DNA of 64,000 nucleotides from contig NZ_AP025281.1 of assembly GCF_024347195.1 (NCBI RefSeq), positions 3,968,001-4,032,000 on the forward strand. The letters are read 5' to 3'. The notes under the pieces are model-generated. The model saw nothing but the letters and a program-made list of their open reading frames with translations, was not told the origin of the DNA and did no database searches. The stretch is from Aliamphritea hakodatensis. GTDB taxonomy: Bacteria > Pseudomonadota > Gammaproteobacteria > Pseudomonadales > Balneatricaceae. Positions 1 to 7,666 of the stretch are shown here, piece after piece. Each line of letters starts with the position of its first letter. The stretch's first letter is position 1. The position numbers and the translations under genes were made by a program.

Positions 1-156
1 GGTTTTTATAATCACCTGTACATCCGACAGATCCGGAATCGCATCCAGCGGGGTGTTTTTCAGTGAATAAAGACCGCCCCCGACAATCATCAGGGTGGCC
101 AGCAACACAAACATCCGGTTACCCACGGCCCAGCGAATAATTGCTTCTATCATCAT
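1..156 (-). CDS. cusA: Heavy-metal efflux RND pump, CusA/CzcA family (N-terminal fragment)
   Basis: Only the first 52 codons lie in the window; the gene continues beyond base 1. The N-terminus begins MMIEAIIRWAVGNRMF, followed by a hydrophobic helix and then the segment NTPLDAIPDLSDVQV, typical of heavy-metal RND pumps. The family exports Cu(I)/Ag(I) or divalent cations across both membranes using proton motive force. The start ATG shares one base with the cusB stop (TAATG), and AGGAG lies five bases upstream, so the two genes are translationally coupled. Copper/silver specificity is inferred from the CusF-like domain on the adjacent adaptor, not from this fragment. Confidence 0.88.
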   Translation of the reverse strand, partial: MMIEAIIRWAVGNRMFVLLATLMIVGGGLYSLKNTPLDAIPDLSDVQVIIKT

Positions 157-1850
157 TATTTCTCCTGAACCACTGGCAGGCCAATGTTATCCGGCAGCTC
201 AACATCAGTGATGACATAGATCCCTGCGACCGTGCGGGTAATCTCAATGGCGATGTCCATTCCCGGACTTAACTCTTTTGAAGACACCGTCTCAGCCAAA
301 CCAAGATTCATGTTGGCAGGCGGCCAGCCCCAGCTTTCAACCGCGCCATGTTTCAGATTGACCCGGCGGCCGTTCGCCAGCAGCTTATTCACCCGGGCGG
401 TGGCCCAGATCTTTGTGGCAGGCGCTTCAGACACCATGCTCACTGGCATGGTCTGGCCATCATTTGACATGTTCATTTTCATGTCTGCCGACATGGAGGC
501 CGGCTGATGCATACGTTTGAAATCTGAGGTTTTACTGGACTCGGAATCCAGCAGGAACTGTGCAGATGTCACCACCTGTTCGTTTTCCCCGATACCTTCC
601 AGAATTTCTACCCGGTTACCGTCATTCCGACCGGCGACAACATTCACTGACTTGTACCGGCCTTCCCCTAACGCCAGCACCACCCGGTCACTGTCCCCGA
701 CACGGATCAGCGCTTCACGGGGAATGTTCAGAACCGGCTTATCCGCAAGGTTTCCGATCACAACCTGTGCATACATATTCGGTTTCAGCAGCAGGTCCGG
801 GTTCGGGAAACGAATCCGCACCCGCAGGGTCCGGTTCATTTTATCCAGCGCCGGATACACGTAATCCACCTTCCCCTGCCAGATTTTACCCGGCAGATAA
901 TCCAGCCGGATGGTCACCGGTGCGCCCTGCTTCACCAGATTCGCCTGACGTTCGAACACTTCTGCTTCAATCCATACCTCATCCAGTGACGCAATGGACA
1001 TCAGCATCTTTCCGGGTTTAACGAAGAAGCCTTCCTGCATGGCAAAATTTTCCACCACACCGGACATCGGTGCATGAAAGGTCACCGTCTGCACAACCTT
1101 ACGGGTCTTTTTCAGGACCTTAACCGCGGCCTCCGGCACCTGCAGTGCACTTAAACGCCGTTCAGCAGCCCTGATTAAACGCCGGTCTTTTCGGGATAAG
1201 GCAAACAGCAGCTCTTCCTGCGCGTTAACCAGTTCCGGAGAATACAGCTCATAAAGCGGCTGATCTTTTGCCACCGTTTCGCCGGCGGATTTCACGTAAA
1301 CTTTTTCCAGCCAGCCTTCAACCCGGGGATGCACATGGACCATTTCATCCTGGTTGTACTGCACGTACCCCACGGTATTCACCTTAAACTCCAGTGGCGA
1401 TACCATGGCTGATGCAGTCCTCACCCCCAGGTTATTCACCACTTCAGATGAAATGCTGACGGTGCCCGGCCCGCTGTCACCGCCTCCTTCATCACCGTAA
1501 AACGGCACCAGATCCATCCCCATCGGAGACAATCCCGGTTTATCTTTCCGGAAATTAGGGTCCATCGGCGCCACCCAGTACAGTGGCTCTTTAGGCTTCG
1601 AAGTTTTCTCTTCTGCATAAAACGGCACCAGCTCCATTCCCATGGGAGACAACCCCGGCTTATCCCGCCGATAATTCGGGTCCATTGGAGCTACCCAGTA
1701 CAAAGGTTCCTGAGTATCAGAGGAAGAATCTCCCGCCATATCAGCCATACCGAACTGACTTTTCACATAAGGTACCACCGCCGTGGCCGCGGCAGTTCCG
1801 AGCACCGCCCCCACCAACACTAAACTGAAATTTTTAACTGCACGCATCAT
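156..1850 (-). CDS. cusB: RND efflux periplasmic adaptor CusB with two metal-binding domains and a CusF-like C-terminus
   Basis: Membrane-fusion subunit joining the RND pump to the outer-membrane channel. After an N-terminal signal/anchor come two near-identical heavy-metal-binding domains (about residues 50-80 and 88-118), each with the YWVAPMDPN and PGLSPMGM motifs. The usual HlyD-like adaptor core follows (about 130-440). The last 80 residues form a CusF-like domain (HGAVESWGWPPANMNLGL, with Met and Trp ligand candidates), a periplasmic Cu(I)/Ag(I) chaperone normally encoded separately. The frame opens at a TTG at 1865, but I choose the ATG at 1850: it overlaps the cusC stop as ATGA and has GGAAG seven bases upstream. 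Predicted length is 564 residues. Confidence 0.9.
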   Translation of the reverse strand: MMRAVKNFSLVLVGAVLGTAAATAVVPYVKSQFGMADMAGDSSSDTQEPLYWVAPMDPNYRRDKPGLSPMGMELVPFYAEEKTSKPKEPLYWVAPMDPNFRKDKPGLSPMGMDLVPFYGDEGGGDSGPGTVSISSEVVNNLGVRTASAMVSPLEFKVNTVGYVQYNQDEMVHVHPRVEGWLEKVYVKSAGETVAKDQPLYELYSPELVNAQEELLFALSRKDRRLIRAAERRLSALQVPEAAVKVLKKTRKVVQTVTFHAPMSGVVENFAMQEGFFVKPGKMLMSIASLDEVWIEAEVFERQANLVKQGAPVTIRLDYLPGKIWQGKVDYVYPALDKMNRTLRVRIRFPNPDLLLKPNMYAQVVIGNLADKPVLNIPREALIRVGDSDRVVLALGEGRYKSVNVVAGRNDGNRVEILEGIGENEQVVTSAQFLLDSESSKTSDFKRMHQPASMSADMKMNMSNDGQTMPVSMVSEAPATKIWATARVNKLLANGRRVNLKHGAVESWGWPPANMNLGLAETVSSKELSPGMDIAIEITRTVAGIYVITDVELPDNIGLPVVQEK

Positions 1851-3304
1851 AGTTTTGCTTCCCAAACACTGGCGGGTGAAAAAGTAATGGCTAAATCTGA
1901 ATCCGGCGGTACCACAGGCGAGACGGCGGACGCTCCGTCAAAAACAAACAGAACCGGCAATTTTTCAGTTGCCAGAAAATAGTTCATCCGGGCGGTCAGT
2001 ATTTGCTGATCAACCGCAATTTCCAGCGCATCGATCCGGCCGTTGAGCTCAGCAATCCGCGCCCGGACGACTTCGGCAAAATCACCGTTATCTGCGGTAT
2101 AAGCGTTCAGCGCAGCCTCAGCCTGCAAACGCATTTGTGGCAGTATCTGATTCCTGTACCGTGTTTCCCGTTCTTCAAGGCGTTCTCTCTGAACCCGGGC
2201 AGCACTGAATTCAGCGATCATTTTCCGCAGCAATAAAACCCGCTCACTTTTCACCGCTTCACGCCGGTAAACTGCCGCTTCCACACCGCTGTCCTGCTTA
2301 ACGGTAGAAAATACCGGCATATCCAGCGTGACCCCGAAGGTCACCAGATCAGCCCGGTCCGCACCGTTACTGTCGCTGGCCCGGTAACCGTAACTGGCCC
2401 TGACACCCCATTGCGGTTCGTATGCCTGCTTAGCCAGATCGACACCGGTTTGCTGAATCGCCAGTTTTTTGTTGAGGGTTTTCACCAGAGGATGCCGGAG
2501 GAATAACTGCCCAAGCTCTGCGTTATCCGGATTGTTTCCCGCTTCATCCAGCTCCGGTTGCAGTAGCGATAACCTGGGCATATCTTCTGAATAATTAAAG
2601 GCGGCTGCACGGATATTCGGCGACAGCCACTCATCAAGCTGCTTCTCCAGCGACTCCTGTCGCTGTAAAAGCCCGGTAAGACGTTCATCCAGCAGCGTTT
2701 TCTCCAGTTCAGCACGTACCACATCCTGCTGCTGAGTCTGCCCCAGCGCGACGGAATAGCTGGCCAGTGAAATATCCACCAACTGATCAAACAGCACCCG
2801 GTCCTTTCTGATCAGCGCAATGCTCTGACGCACTTTATACGCCTCCAGCCATAACTGACTCACCGTCATCACCAGCCGGGCCTGCCGGTCCAGACTCAGT
2901 AACGGATGCCGTTCACTCTGCTGAAGAAATTGCTGTTTGCGCAGCGCCAGAGATTCCCCCCGTGGCAACATCTGAGAAACACCGGCAATCAGTTGCGTCA
3001 TACGCTCCTGATCAAAATCAAAACTGTCGGTGGGTAAATTTGCCACCGCGAAAGAAAACTGAGGATCCGGCAATTCACCGGCCGCCTGACCTTGGGAAAT
3101 CAGGGCCTGTTCCTGAAGACGGTTCTGCACCTGCCAGGCATCCTGCTGTAAGGCAATCTGTACCGCCTTACCTAAGGTAAACCGATCTTCTGTGACATTG
3201 CCGGCGTCTACCGCCAGTGCCAGACCGCTACTGAAACTTAACAATGCGCCGCACAGAAAACGTGTGCCACAAGAAGAAATAAAAGGTTTATTTTTTAACA
3301 ACAT
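1847..3304 (-). CDS. cusC: TolC/CusC-family outer-membrane efflux protein
   Basis: A 485-residue outer-membrane channel of the TolC type, the exit duct of the tripartite metal pump. The first 31 residues form a signal peptide ending ...GLALA. The rest is a two-repeat TolC-like protein rich in long helices (for example LRKQQFLQQSERHPLL and RERLEERETRYRNQIL). There is no lipobox Cys, unlike E. coli CusC, so the protein probably lacks a lipid anchor. The ATG at 3304 has a G-rich ribosome-binding site (GGGGGAG) close upstream. The cusB start overlaps its stop by four bases, giving a cusCBA operon. The metal role is inferred from the neighbours. Confidence 0.87.
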   Translation of the reverse strand: MLLKNKPFISSCGTRFLCGALLSFSSGLALAVDAGNVTEDRFTLGKAVQIALQQDAWQVQNRLQEQALISQGQAAGELPDPQFSFAVANLPTDSFDFDQERMTQLIAGVSQMLPRGESLALRKQQFLQQSERHPLLSLDRQARLVMTVSQLWLEAYKVRQSIALIRKDRVLFDQLVDISLASYSVALGQTQQQDVVRAELEKTLLDERLTGLLQRQESLEKQLDEWLSPNIRAAAFNYSEDMPRLSLLQPELDEAGNNPDNAELGQLFLRHPLVKTLNKKLAIQQTGVDLAKQAYEPQWGVRASYGYRASDSNGADRADLVTFGVTLDMPVFSTVKQDSGVEAAVYRREAVKSERVLLLRKMIAEFSAARVQRERLEERETRYRNQILPQMRLQAEAALNAYTADNGDFAEVVRARIAELNGRIDALEIAVDQQILTARMNYFLATEKLPVLFVFDGASAVSPVVPPDSDLAITFSPASVWEAKL

Positions 3305-3424
3305 AACTCCCCCACTAAGGGTAATTCCAACACGGGAGTTGTCACCTGACGGCGTTAGGTAACTGCTGTGCTGAATCTCAGTAATAACAGCAGATACAGT
3401 TATACAATCCGTTCAGACAGAGAC

Positions 3425-3473
3425 AACTCACTAAACAACCGGTACCGGGAGGTACCCTGAGCGTTAGTGAGTT
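3425..3473. other. Long nested inverted repeat between the Cys-rich gene and cusC
   Basis: AACTCACTAA at 3425-3434 pairs perfectly with TTAGTGAGTT at 3464-3473. Inside it GGTACC at 3441-3446 pairs with GGTACC at 3451-3456 around a GGGA loop. The outer arm includes the stop codon of the Cys-rich gene. No T-run follows on either strand, so this is not a classical intrinsic terminator. It could be a transcript-stabilising or attenuating structure, or a protein-binding site. Confidence 0.5.
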
Positions 3474-3880
3474 ATTGGAGGGCGATAAAGAGAGCTTAAT
3501 GCCTGAACAGGTAAATCCTGCCGAAGCTGTGGCAATAGCTGACGCTCCCTGATCATATTCAGGCCTGCCGAACTGGCGGTAAACACCGAAGACGCACACT
3601 GCATCGATGCACAGCTGGCATCGCAGTCACAGCATTGCGCGGATGTGCCGGCTGTCATGTCTTCACAACATGCCATTGCGTTGGCTGCGTTCATATCCTG
3701 ACAAAGCATTGCCAGATTAGACACCGGCTCAGCACTTACATGGTGGGCAGTTTCCATCCTGAGTGGCGAATCTGTGATGCTGGCCACAGACGATACGCTA
3801 TACGTCTGGGCAACCAAAGTTACCAGCGCGCATATAAGCATCATCAGTCTGTTTAATCGGTTCAGCATCAGTGACAGCAT
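3464..3880 (-). CDS. Cys- and Met-rich exported protein upstream of cusCBA
   Basis: A 138-residue protein with a hydrophobic N-terminal helix (about residues 8-25), likely a signal peptide or anchor. Its middle is very rich in Cys, Met, Asp and His: MACCEDM, QCCDCDASCASMQC. It ends in LYRPPITH. This composition suggests periplasmic or membrane-bound copper/silver binding. Similar small metal-rich proteins are known ahead of cus-type operons, but I cannot name the family with certainty. The ATG at 3880 is chosen, and a second in-frame ATG at 3868 is possible. A 17-base inverted repeat (TCAGTT...AACTGA, 3918-3934) lies upstream and could be regulatory. Confidence 0.65.
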   Translation of the reverse strand: MLSLMLNRLNRLMMLICALVTLVAQTYSVSSVASITDSPLRMETAHHVSAEPVSNLAMLCQDMNAANAMACCEDMTAGTSAQCCDCDASCASMQCASSVFTASSAGLNMIRERQLLPQLRQDLPVQALSSLYRPPITH

Positions 3881-4574
3881 CCGTCATATCAGTCGCACCG
3901 GGTTGTTGATAAATCAGTCAGTTACAGAAACTGATACCGATTTCGCCCGGCAAACAAAATCCGCACCGAGAGTAAGTAAGAAACCTGAAACCATCCTGAA
4001 AAACCTGGCCTTTTAGCCTGCCAAACTGAAAACATTTTTTACGGACTACAAAAACGCCTCCCCACCTGCTGAATACCGCAGTTACAGAGACCGAAAACGA
4101 AAACAGCCAACCTTCCAGTTAACCTTCTCTTTCGTTGAGTAGTAGCGGGGGCCAGAAATACACTGATGACCTTCGCCCGGGGTTATAAAGAGCTGAGTCC
4201 GACGAGCTATCATGCTTCTCTAAATTTCACCTACCCCAGAAACGAAAAAAGCCAACCTTTCGGTTAGCCTCTTCTGTTTTTTACGTTGGTAGCGGGGGCC
4301 AAATCTTAGCTGGCGACCTTCGCCCGGGGTTATAAAGAGCGAGCCCGACGAGCTACCAAATACGCCCCCTAAATTTTGGGCAAAAAAAAAGCCAACCTTT
4401 CGGTTAGCCTTCTCTTTCGTTGAGTGGTAGCGGGGGCCAGAAATGCACTGATGACCTTCGCCCGGGGTTATAAAGAGCTGAGCCCGACGAGCTGCCACGC
4501 TGCTCTGAATATAAATCTTAAATTTCAGGCATAAAAAAAGCCTATCTTTTAAGATAAGCCTCTCTTTTTTACGT

Positions 4575-5172
4575 TGGTAGCGGGGGCCAGATCTTAGCTG
4601 ACGACCTTCGCCCGGGTTTTTAAAGAGCGAGCCCGACGAGCTACCACGCTGCTCTGAATATAAATCTTAAATTTCAGGCATAAAAAAAGCCTATCTTTTA
4701 AGATAAGCCTCTCTTTTTTACGTTGGTAGCGGGGGCCAGATCTTAGCTGACGACCTTCGCCCGGGGTTATAAAGAGCTGAGCCCGACGAGCTACCACGCT
4801 GCTCTGAATATAAATCTTAAATTTCAGGCATAAAAAAAGCCTATCTTTTAAGATAAGCCTCTCTTTTTTACGTTGGTAGCGGGGGCCAGATCTTAGCTGA
4901 CGACCTTCGCCCGGGTTTTTAAAGAGCGAGCCCGACGAGCTACCACGCTGCTCTGAATATAAATCTTAAATTTCAGGCATAAAAAAAGCCTATCTTTTAA
5001 GATAAGCCTCTCTTTTTTACGTTGGTAGCGGGGGCCAGATCTTAGCTGACGACCTTCGCCCGGGGTTATAAAGAGCTGAGCCCGACGAGCTACCACGCTG
5101 CTCTGAATATAAATCTTAAATTTCAGGCATAAAAAAAGCCTATCTTTTAAGATAAGCCTCTCTTTTTTACGT
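4575..5172 (-). repeat. Tandem duplication of a 299-base two-unit block inside array 1
   Basis: Bases 4575-4873 and 4874-5172 are near-identical. Each block has one unit whose insert reads CCCGGGTTTTTAAAGAGC and one whose insert reads CCCGGGGTTATAAAGAGC, so the two types alternate. This shows that the array grew recently by duplication of a dimer, not by repeated copying of a single unit. Confidence 0.85.
5131..5168 (-). terminator. Intrinsic terminator directly after tRNA-fMet (array 1)
   Basis: In RNA sense GCTTATCTT, a two-base loop and AAGATAGGC form a stem followed by seven T. It begins about 15 bases after the encoded CCA. The same hairpin recurs after several degenerate copies further downstream. 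Confidence 0.8.
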
Positions 5173-5249
<77 letters not shown>

Positions 5250-5263
5250 TCAACGTGGGGCGT

Positions 5264-5292
5264 ATACTACATACGAGATCGGGGGTTGGCAA
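5264..5292 (-). promoter_or_regulatory. Promoter of tRNA-fMet copy 1
   Basis: On the minus strand the -35 box TTGCCA (5287-5292) and the -10 box TAGTAT (5264-5269) are separated by exactly 17 bases. The discriminator after the -10 box is GC-rich (ACGCCCCACG), as in stringently controlled stable-RNA promoters. The 259 bases between the tRNA and the RimBK gene hold no other feature I can support. Confidence 0.75.
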
Positions 5293-5508
5293 GCGTTATT
5301 CAATAAAAACTGACAAAAACTATCTTATTACGACAATCAGCTCATTTATCAGCCAGTTACCGACGGACGGTTGCTATAAGACCGCGAATAACTGCACACT
5401 ATTTAGCCAGAGGATTAAGGAATCAGCGAATGCAACCGGTCCTTATTTTAAGCCTGCCGGCTGCATCCCCGGGTTCCCTATAACAATAAAAATAAGGAAC
5501 ACCCTGTT

Positions 5509-6894
5509 ATGGTTAATCAGAGTAATAAACTCATCACAGGCAGCGAGGAATGGTGCAAATTTATCGACCTGTCGATACCTGCCATCAAAGCCCGGGTTGA
5601 CTCCGGCGCACGAACGTCTGCTATTCACGCCCTCAATATCAAAACTTTTCAGCGCAACGGCAGTTCATGGGTCAGCTTCGATGTTTATCCCCTGCAAGAC
5701 AACCGTAAAACGGTTATCAGCTGTGAAGCGCCTATTCATGACCGGCGTACCGTTAAAAGTTCCAGTGGCAGCACGGAAAAGCGTTACGTCATCAAAACCA
5801 GCATCGCTTTGGGAGAACAGAGCTGGGATATAGAACTGACCCTCACCAACCGCGATGCCATGGGCTACCGGATGTTACTGGGCCGGGAAGCAATGAAAGG
5901 CCGCTTGCTGGTTGATCCGGAAGAGTCGTTCATGTTCGGCACACTGGAAGACAGTGAACTGCTGGACCTTTACCGCCCTAAAAAGTCGCCTAAACGGGGC
6001 ATGAAAATTGGCGTTCTGGCCAGTAACCCTAATCTTTACAGTAACCGCCGTATCATTGAAGCCGGTGAAGAGCGCGGCCATGAAATGGTCTTCCTTAACA
6101 TCAAGCACTGTTACATGAAAATGGATGCGGATACGCCGGAGGTCCACTACCGGGGCGGTAACGTGCTGAATGATCTGGATGCCGTCATTCCCCGGATCCG
6201 GCCCAGTATGACCTTTTATGGCTGTGCCCTTGCCCGCCAGTTTGAATCGATGGGGGTTTACTGTCTGAATACTGCAGCAGCAATTACCCAGTCACGGGAT
6301 AAGCTGCATTCTCTTCAACTCTTGTTTGAAAGCGGTGTGGAAATTCCCATCACCGGCTTTGCGAATTCTCCGCTGGAAACCACCGATCTGATCAACATGG
6401 TCGGCGGCGCACCACTGATAATTAAACTGCTGGAAGGAACTCAGGGCCGTGGCGTGGTGCTGGCAGAAACCAAAAAGGCCGCCGAGTCGGTCATCAACGC
6501 ATTCAAGAGCCTGCGGGCCGACATTCTGGTTCAGGAATTCATCAAAGAAGCCGCCGGTAAGGATATCCGCTGCTTTGTGGTTGACGGCAAAGTGGTCGCG
6601 TCGATTCAGCGGGAAGCTGAACCCGGTGAGTTCCGTGCCAACATCCATCAGGGCGGTACTGCCAGCCTTATTGTCCCGACGGCAGATGAAAAACGCATCG
6701 CCATTAAAGCGGCGAAATGCATGGGTCTGAAAGTAGCGGGGGTAGACATTATCCGTTCAGCCAAAGGGCCGCTGTTACTGGAGGTGAATTCATCTCCGGG
6801 GCTGGAGGGCATTGAAGGGGCAACCGGCAAAAATGTTGCCGGGATGATGATTCAGGCGATAGAGAAGAAACTGAAATGGCAAGTCGCTGAATAA
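5509..6894 (+). CDS. rimK: Fused RimB-type protease domain and RimK ATP-grasp ligase
   Basis: A 461-residue fusion. Residues 1-150 match the RimB/ATP-dependent zinc protease family, with an aspartyl-protease-like DSGARTSAIHA motif (Asp31). Residues 165-455 are a RimK-type ATP-grasp ligase with LNTAAAITQSRDKLHSLQLL, the glycine-rich EGTQGRGVVLAE loop, and the metal-binding segment LLLEVNSSPGLEGIEGATG. RimK adds glutamates to the C-terminus of ribosomal protein S6, and RimB is a partner that modulates this. In E. coli they are separate proteins. The ATG at 5509 has AAGGA about ten bases upstream. The gene stands alone between a tRNA and a GNAT gene. Confidence 0.9.
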   Translation: MVNQSNKLITGSEEWCKFIDLSIPAIKARVDSGARTSAIHALNIKTFQRNGSSWVSFDVYPLQDNRKTVISCEAPIHDRRTVKSSSGSTEKRYVIKTSIALGEQSWDIELTLTNRDAMGYRMLLGREAMKGRLLVDPEESFMFGTLEDSELLDLYRPKKSPKRGMKIGVLASNPNLYSNRRIIEAGEERGHEMVFLNIKHCYMKMDADTPEVHYRGGNVLNDLDAVIPRIRPSMTFYGCALARQFESMGVYCLNTAAAITQSRDKLHSLQLLFESGVEIPITGFANSPLETTDLINMVGGAPLIIKLLEGTQGRGVVLAETKKAAESVINAFKSLRADILVQEFIKEAAGKDIRCFVVDGKVVASIQREAEPGEFRANIHQGGTASLIVPTADEKRIAIKAAKCMGLKVAGVDIIRSAKGPLLLEVNSSPGLEGIEGATGKNVAGMMIQAIEKKLKWQVAE

Positions 6895-6900
6895 ACCATA

Positions 6901-6931
6901 AAAAAGCCGCCGCATTTACCCTGCGGCGGCT
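6901..6931 (-). terminator. Intrinsic-terminator-like hairpin oriented against rimBK
   Basis: GCCGCCGCA at 6906-6914 pairs with TGCGGCGGC at 6922-6930. The T-run follows the hairpin on the minus strand, and on the plus strand the hairpin is followed by TAAAGG. As drawn it would stop minus-strand transcription, yet no minus-strand gene is visible upstream of it. It may still help end the rimBK transcript. Confidence 0.55.
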
Positions 6932-7095
6932 AAAGGACACCTCAACACGTCCCAATCAAACCTCATAATATCTCCGATACCCTCTGCCAAAGCGCCTGTC
7001 TGAACCGCCATTCATTGCGGATATCTTATTTAAATCCGCCCCTGTACCCTGAATGCTGATCAGGATGATTAAAGCAACTCAACAAGGACGTACAC

Positions 7096-7563
7096 ATGAA
7101 TCCCTTATCCTTTATTAAAGTAAACAGTCACAATGTTTGCGAGCTGAGCACATTAAAAGTTAACTGGCAGCAACAGCACCTGATAGACCCCAATGCCTTC
7201 TGGCTGGCCGAGGTACTTGCCGACAGCGACAGCCTGTCTTTTGGCATCTATGAACTGAATGTACCTGCGGGGCTGATCACCGTCTTCGATCCGCGCACGC
7301 TGGATGAGGAAGATGCTCACTTCCAGCCAGACTGCCTGTATCTATACCGGCTGATGATTGATTCTGCTCATCAGGGCAGGCAGCTGGGCACATATGCCGT
7401 TCAGTTCAGCCAGCAACTGGCTACCATTCTGGGATTACGCGGCGTGAGCTTAACAACCATGGCTTCGGAAGAAGGCAATGCGCTCAACTTTTACCTGCCA
7501 TTAAACTTTTCACCAACCGGCCGTCAGTTGGAGGGCGAAACCGAACTGCTCTGGCTGGTTTAA
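7096..7563 (+). CDS. GNAT-family N-acetyltransferase
   Basis: A 155-residue protein with the GNAT fold. Motif A is visible as LYRLMIDSAHQGRQLGTYAV (Q-x-x-x-G acetyl-CoA loop, about residues 82-101). Motif B follows as ALNFYLPLNFSPTGR (about 130-144). It would transfer an acetyl group from acetyl-CoA to an unknown amine, and the substrate cannot be read from the sequence. AAGGACG lies seven bases before the ATG. It is a single gene, convergent with the end of the tad locus. Confidence 0.75.
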   Translation: MNPLSFIKVNSHNVCELSTLKVNWQQQHLIDPNAFWLAEVLADSDSLSFGIYELNVPAGLITVFDPRTLDEEDAHFQPDCLYLYRLMIDSAHQGRQLGTYAVQFSQQLATILGLRGVSLTTMASEEGNALNFYLPLNFSPTGRQLEGETELLWLV

Positions 7564-7666
7564 TACCCCGCACCTTTTCCCAAAGATTAAACATTAAGAG
7601 CAGTCAGAAACGAACCGCATTTCTCACTGCTTTTACCGTCAGTCGTCAGGCTGCTCAGCCTGCTCT

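Larger units (their letters stand above)
4098..5172 (-). repeat. Array of seven degenerate tRNA-fMet copies with terminators (array 1)
   Basis: Downstream of the intact tRNA-fMet gene, seven copies of its 3' part follow in the same orientation, with 3' ends at about 4140, 4287, 4425, 4575, 4724, 4874 and 5023. The last four are spaced 149 or 150 bases. Each keeps the D-arm (GTGGTAGCTC), part of the anticodon stem and the acceptor 3' strand with CCA (CTA in the most distal copy). Each has lost the acceptor 5' strand, carries about 12-13 inserted bases in the anticodon arm and has a mutated T-loop. Between copies lie intrinsic-terminator hairpins of two kinds (GCCTATCTT/AAGATAAGC and GCCAACC/GGTTAGC). 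None can fold into a working tRNA. Nothing else is visible in this stretch. Confidence 0.9.

Noticed and set aside
4220..5096. Open frames of 67-92 codons on the minus strand in array 1
   Set aside because: They lie entirely in tRNA-derived repeats, lack clear ribosome-binding sites and share sequence only because the DNA repeats. Kept as a finding, not annotated as genes.
4098..5172. Reading array 1 as a CRISPR array
   Set aside because: Units of about 150 bases are recognisable tRNA fragments with terminators. There are no unique spacers and no cas genes.
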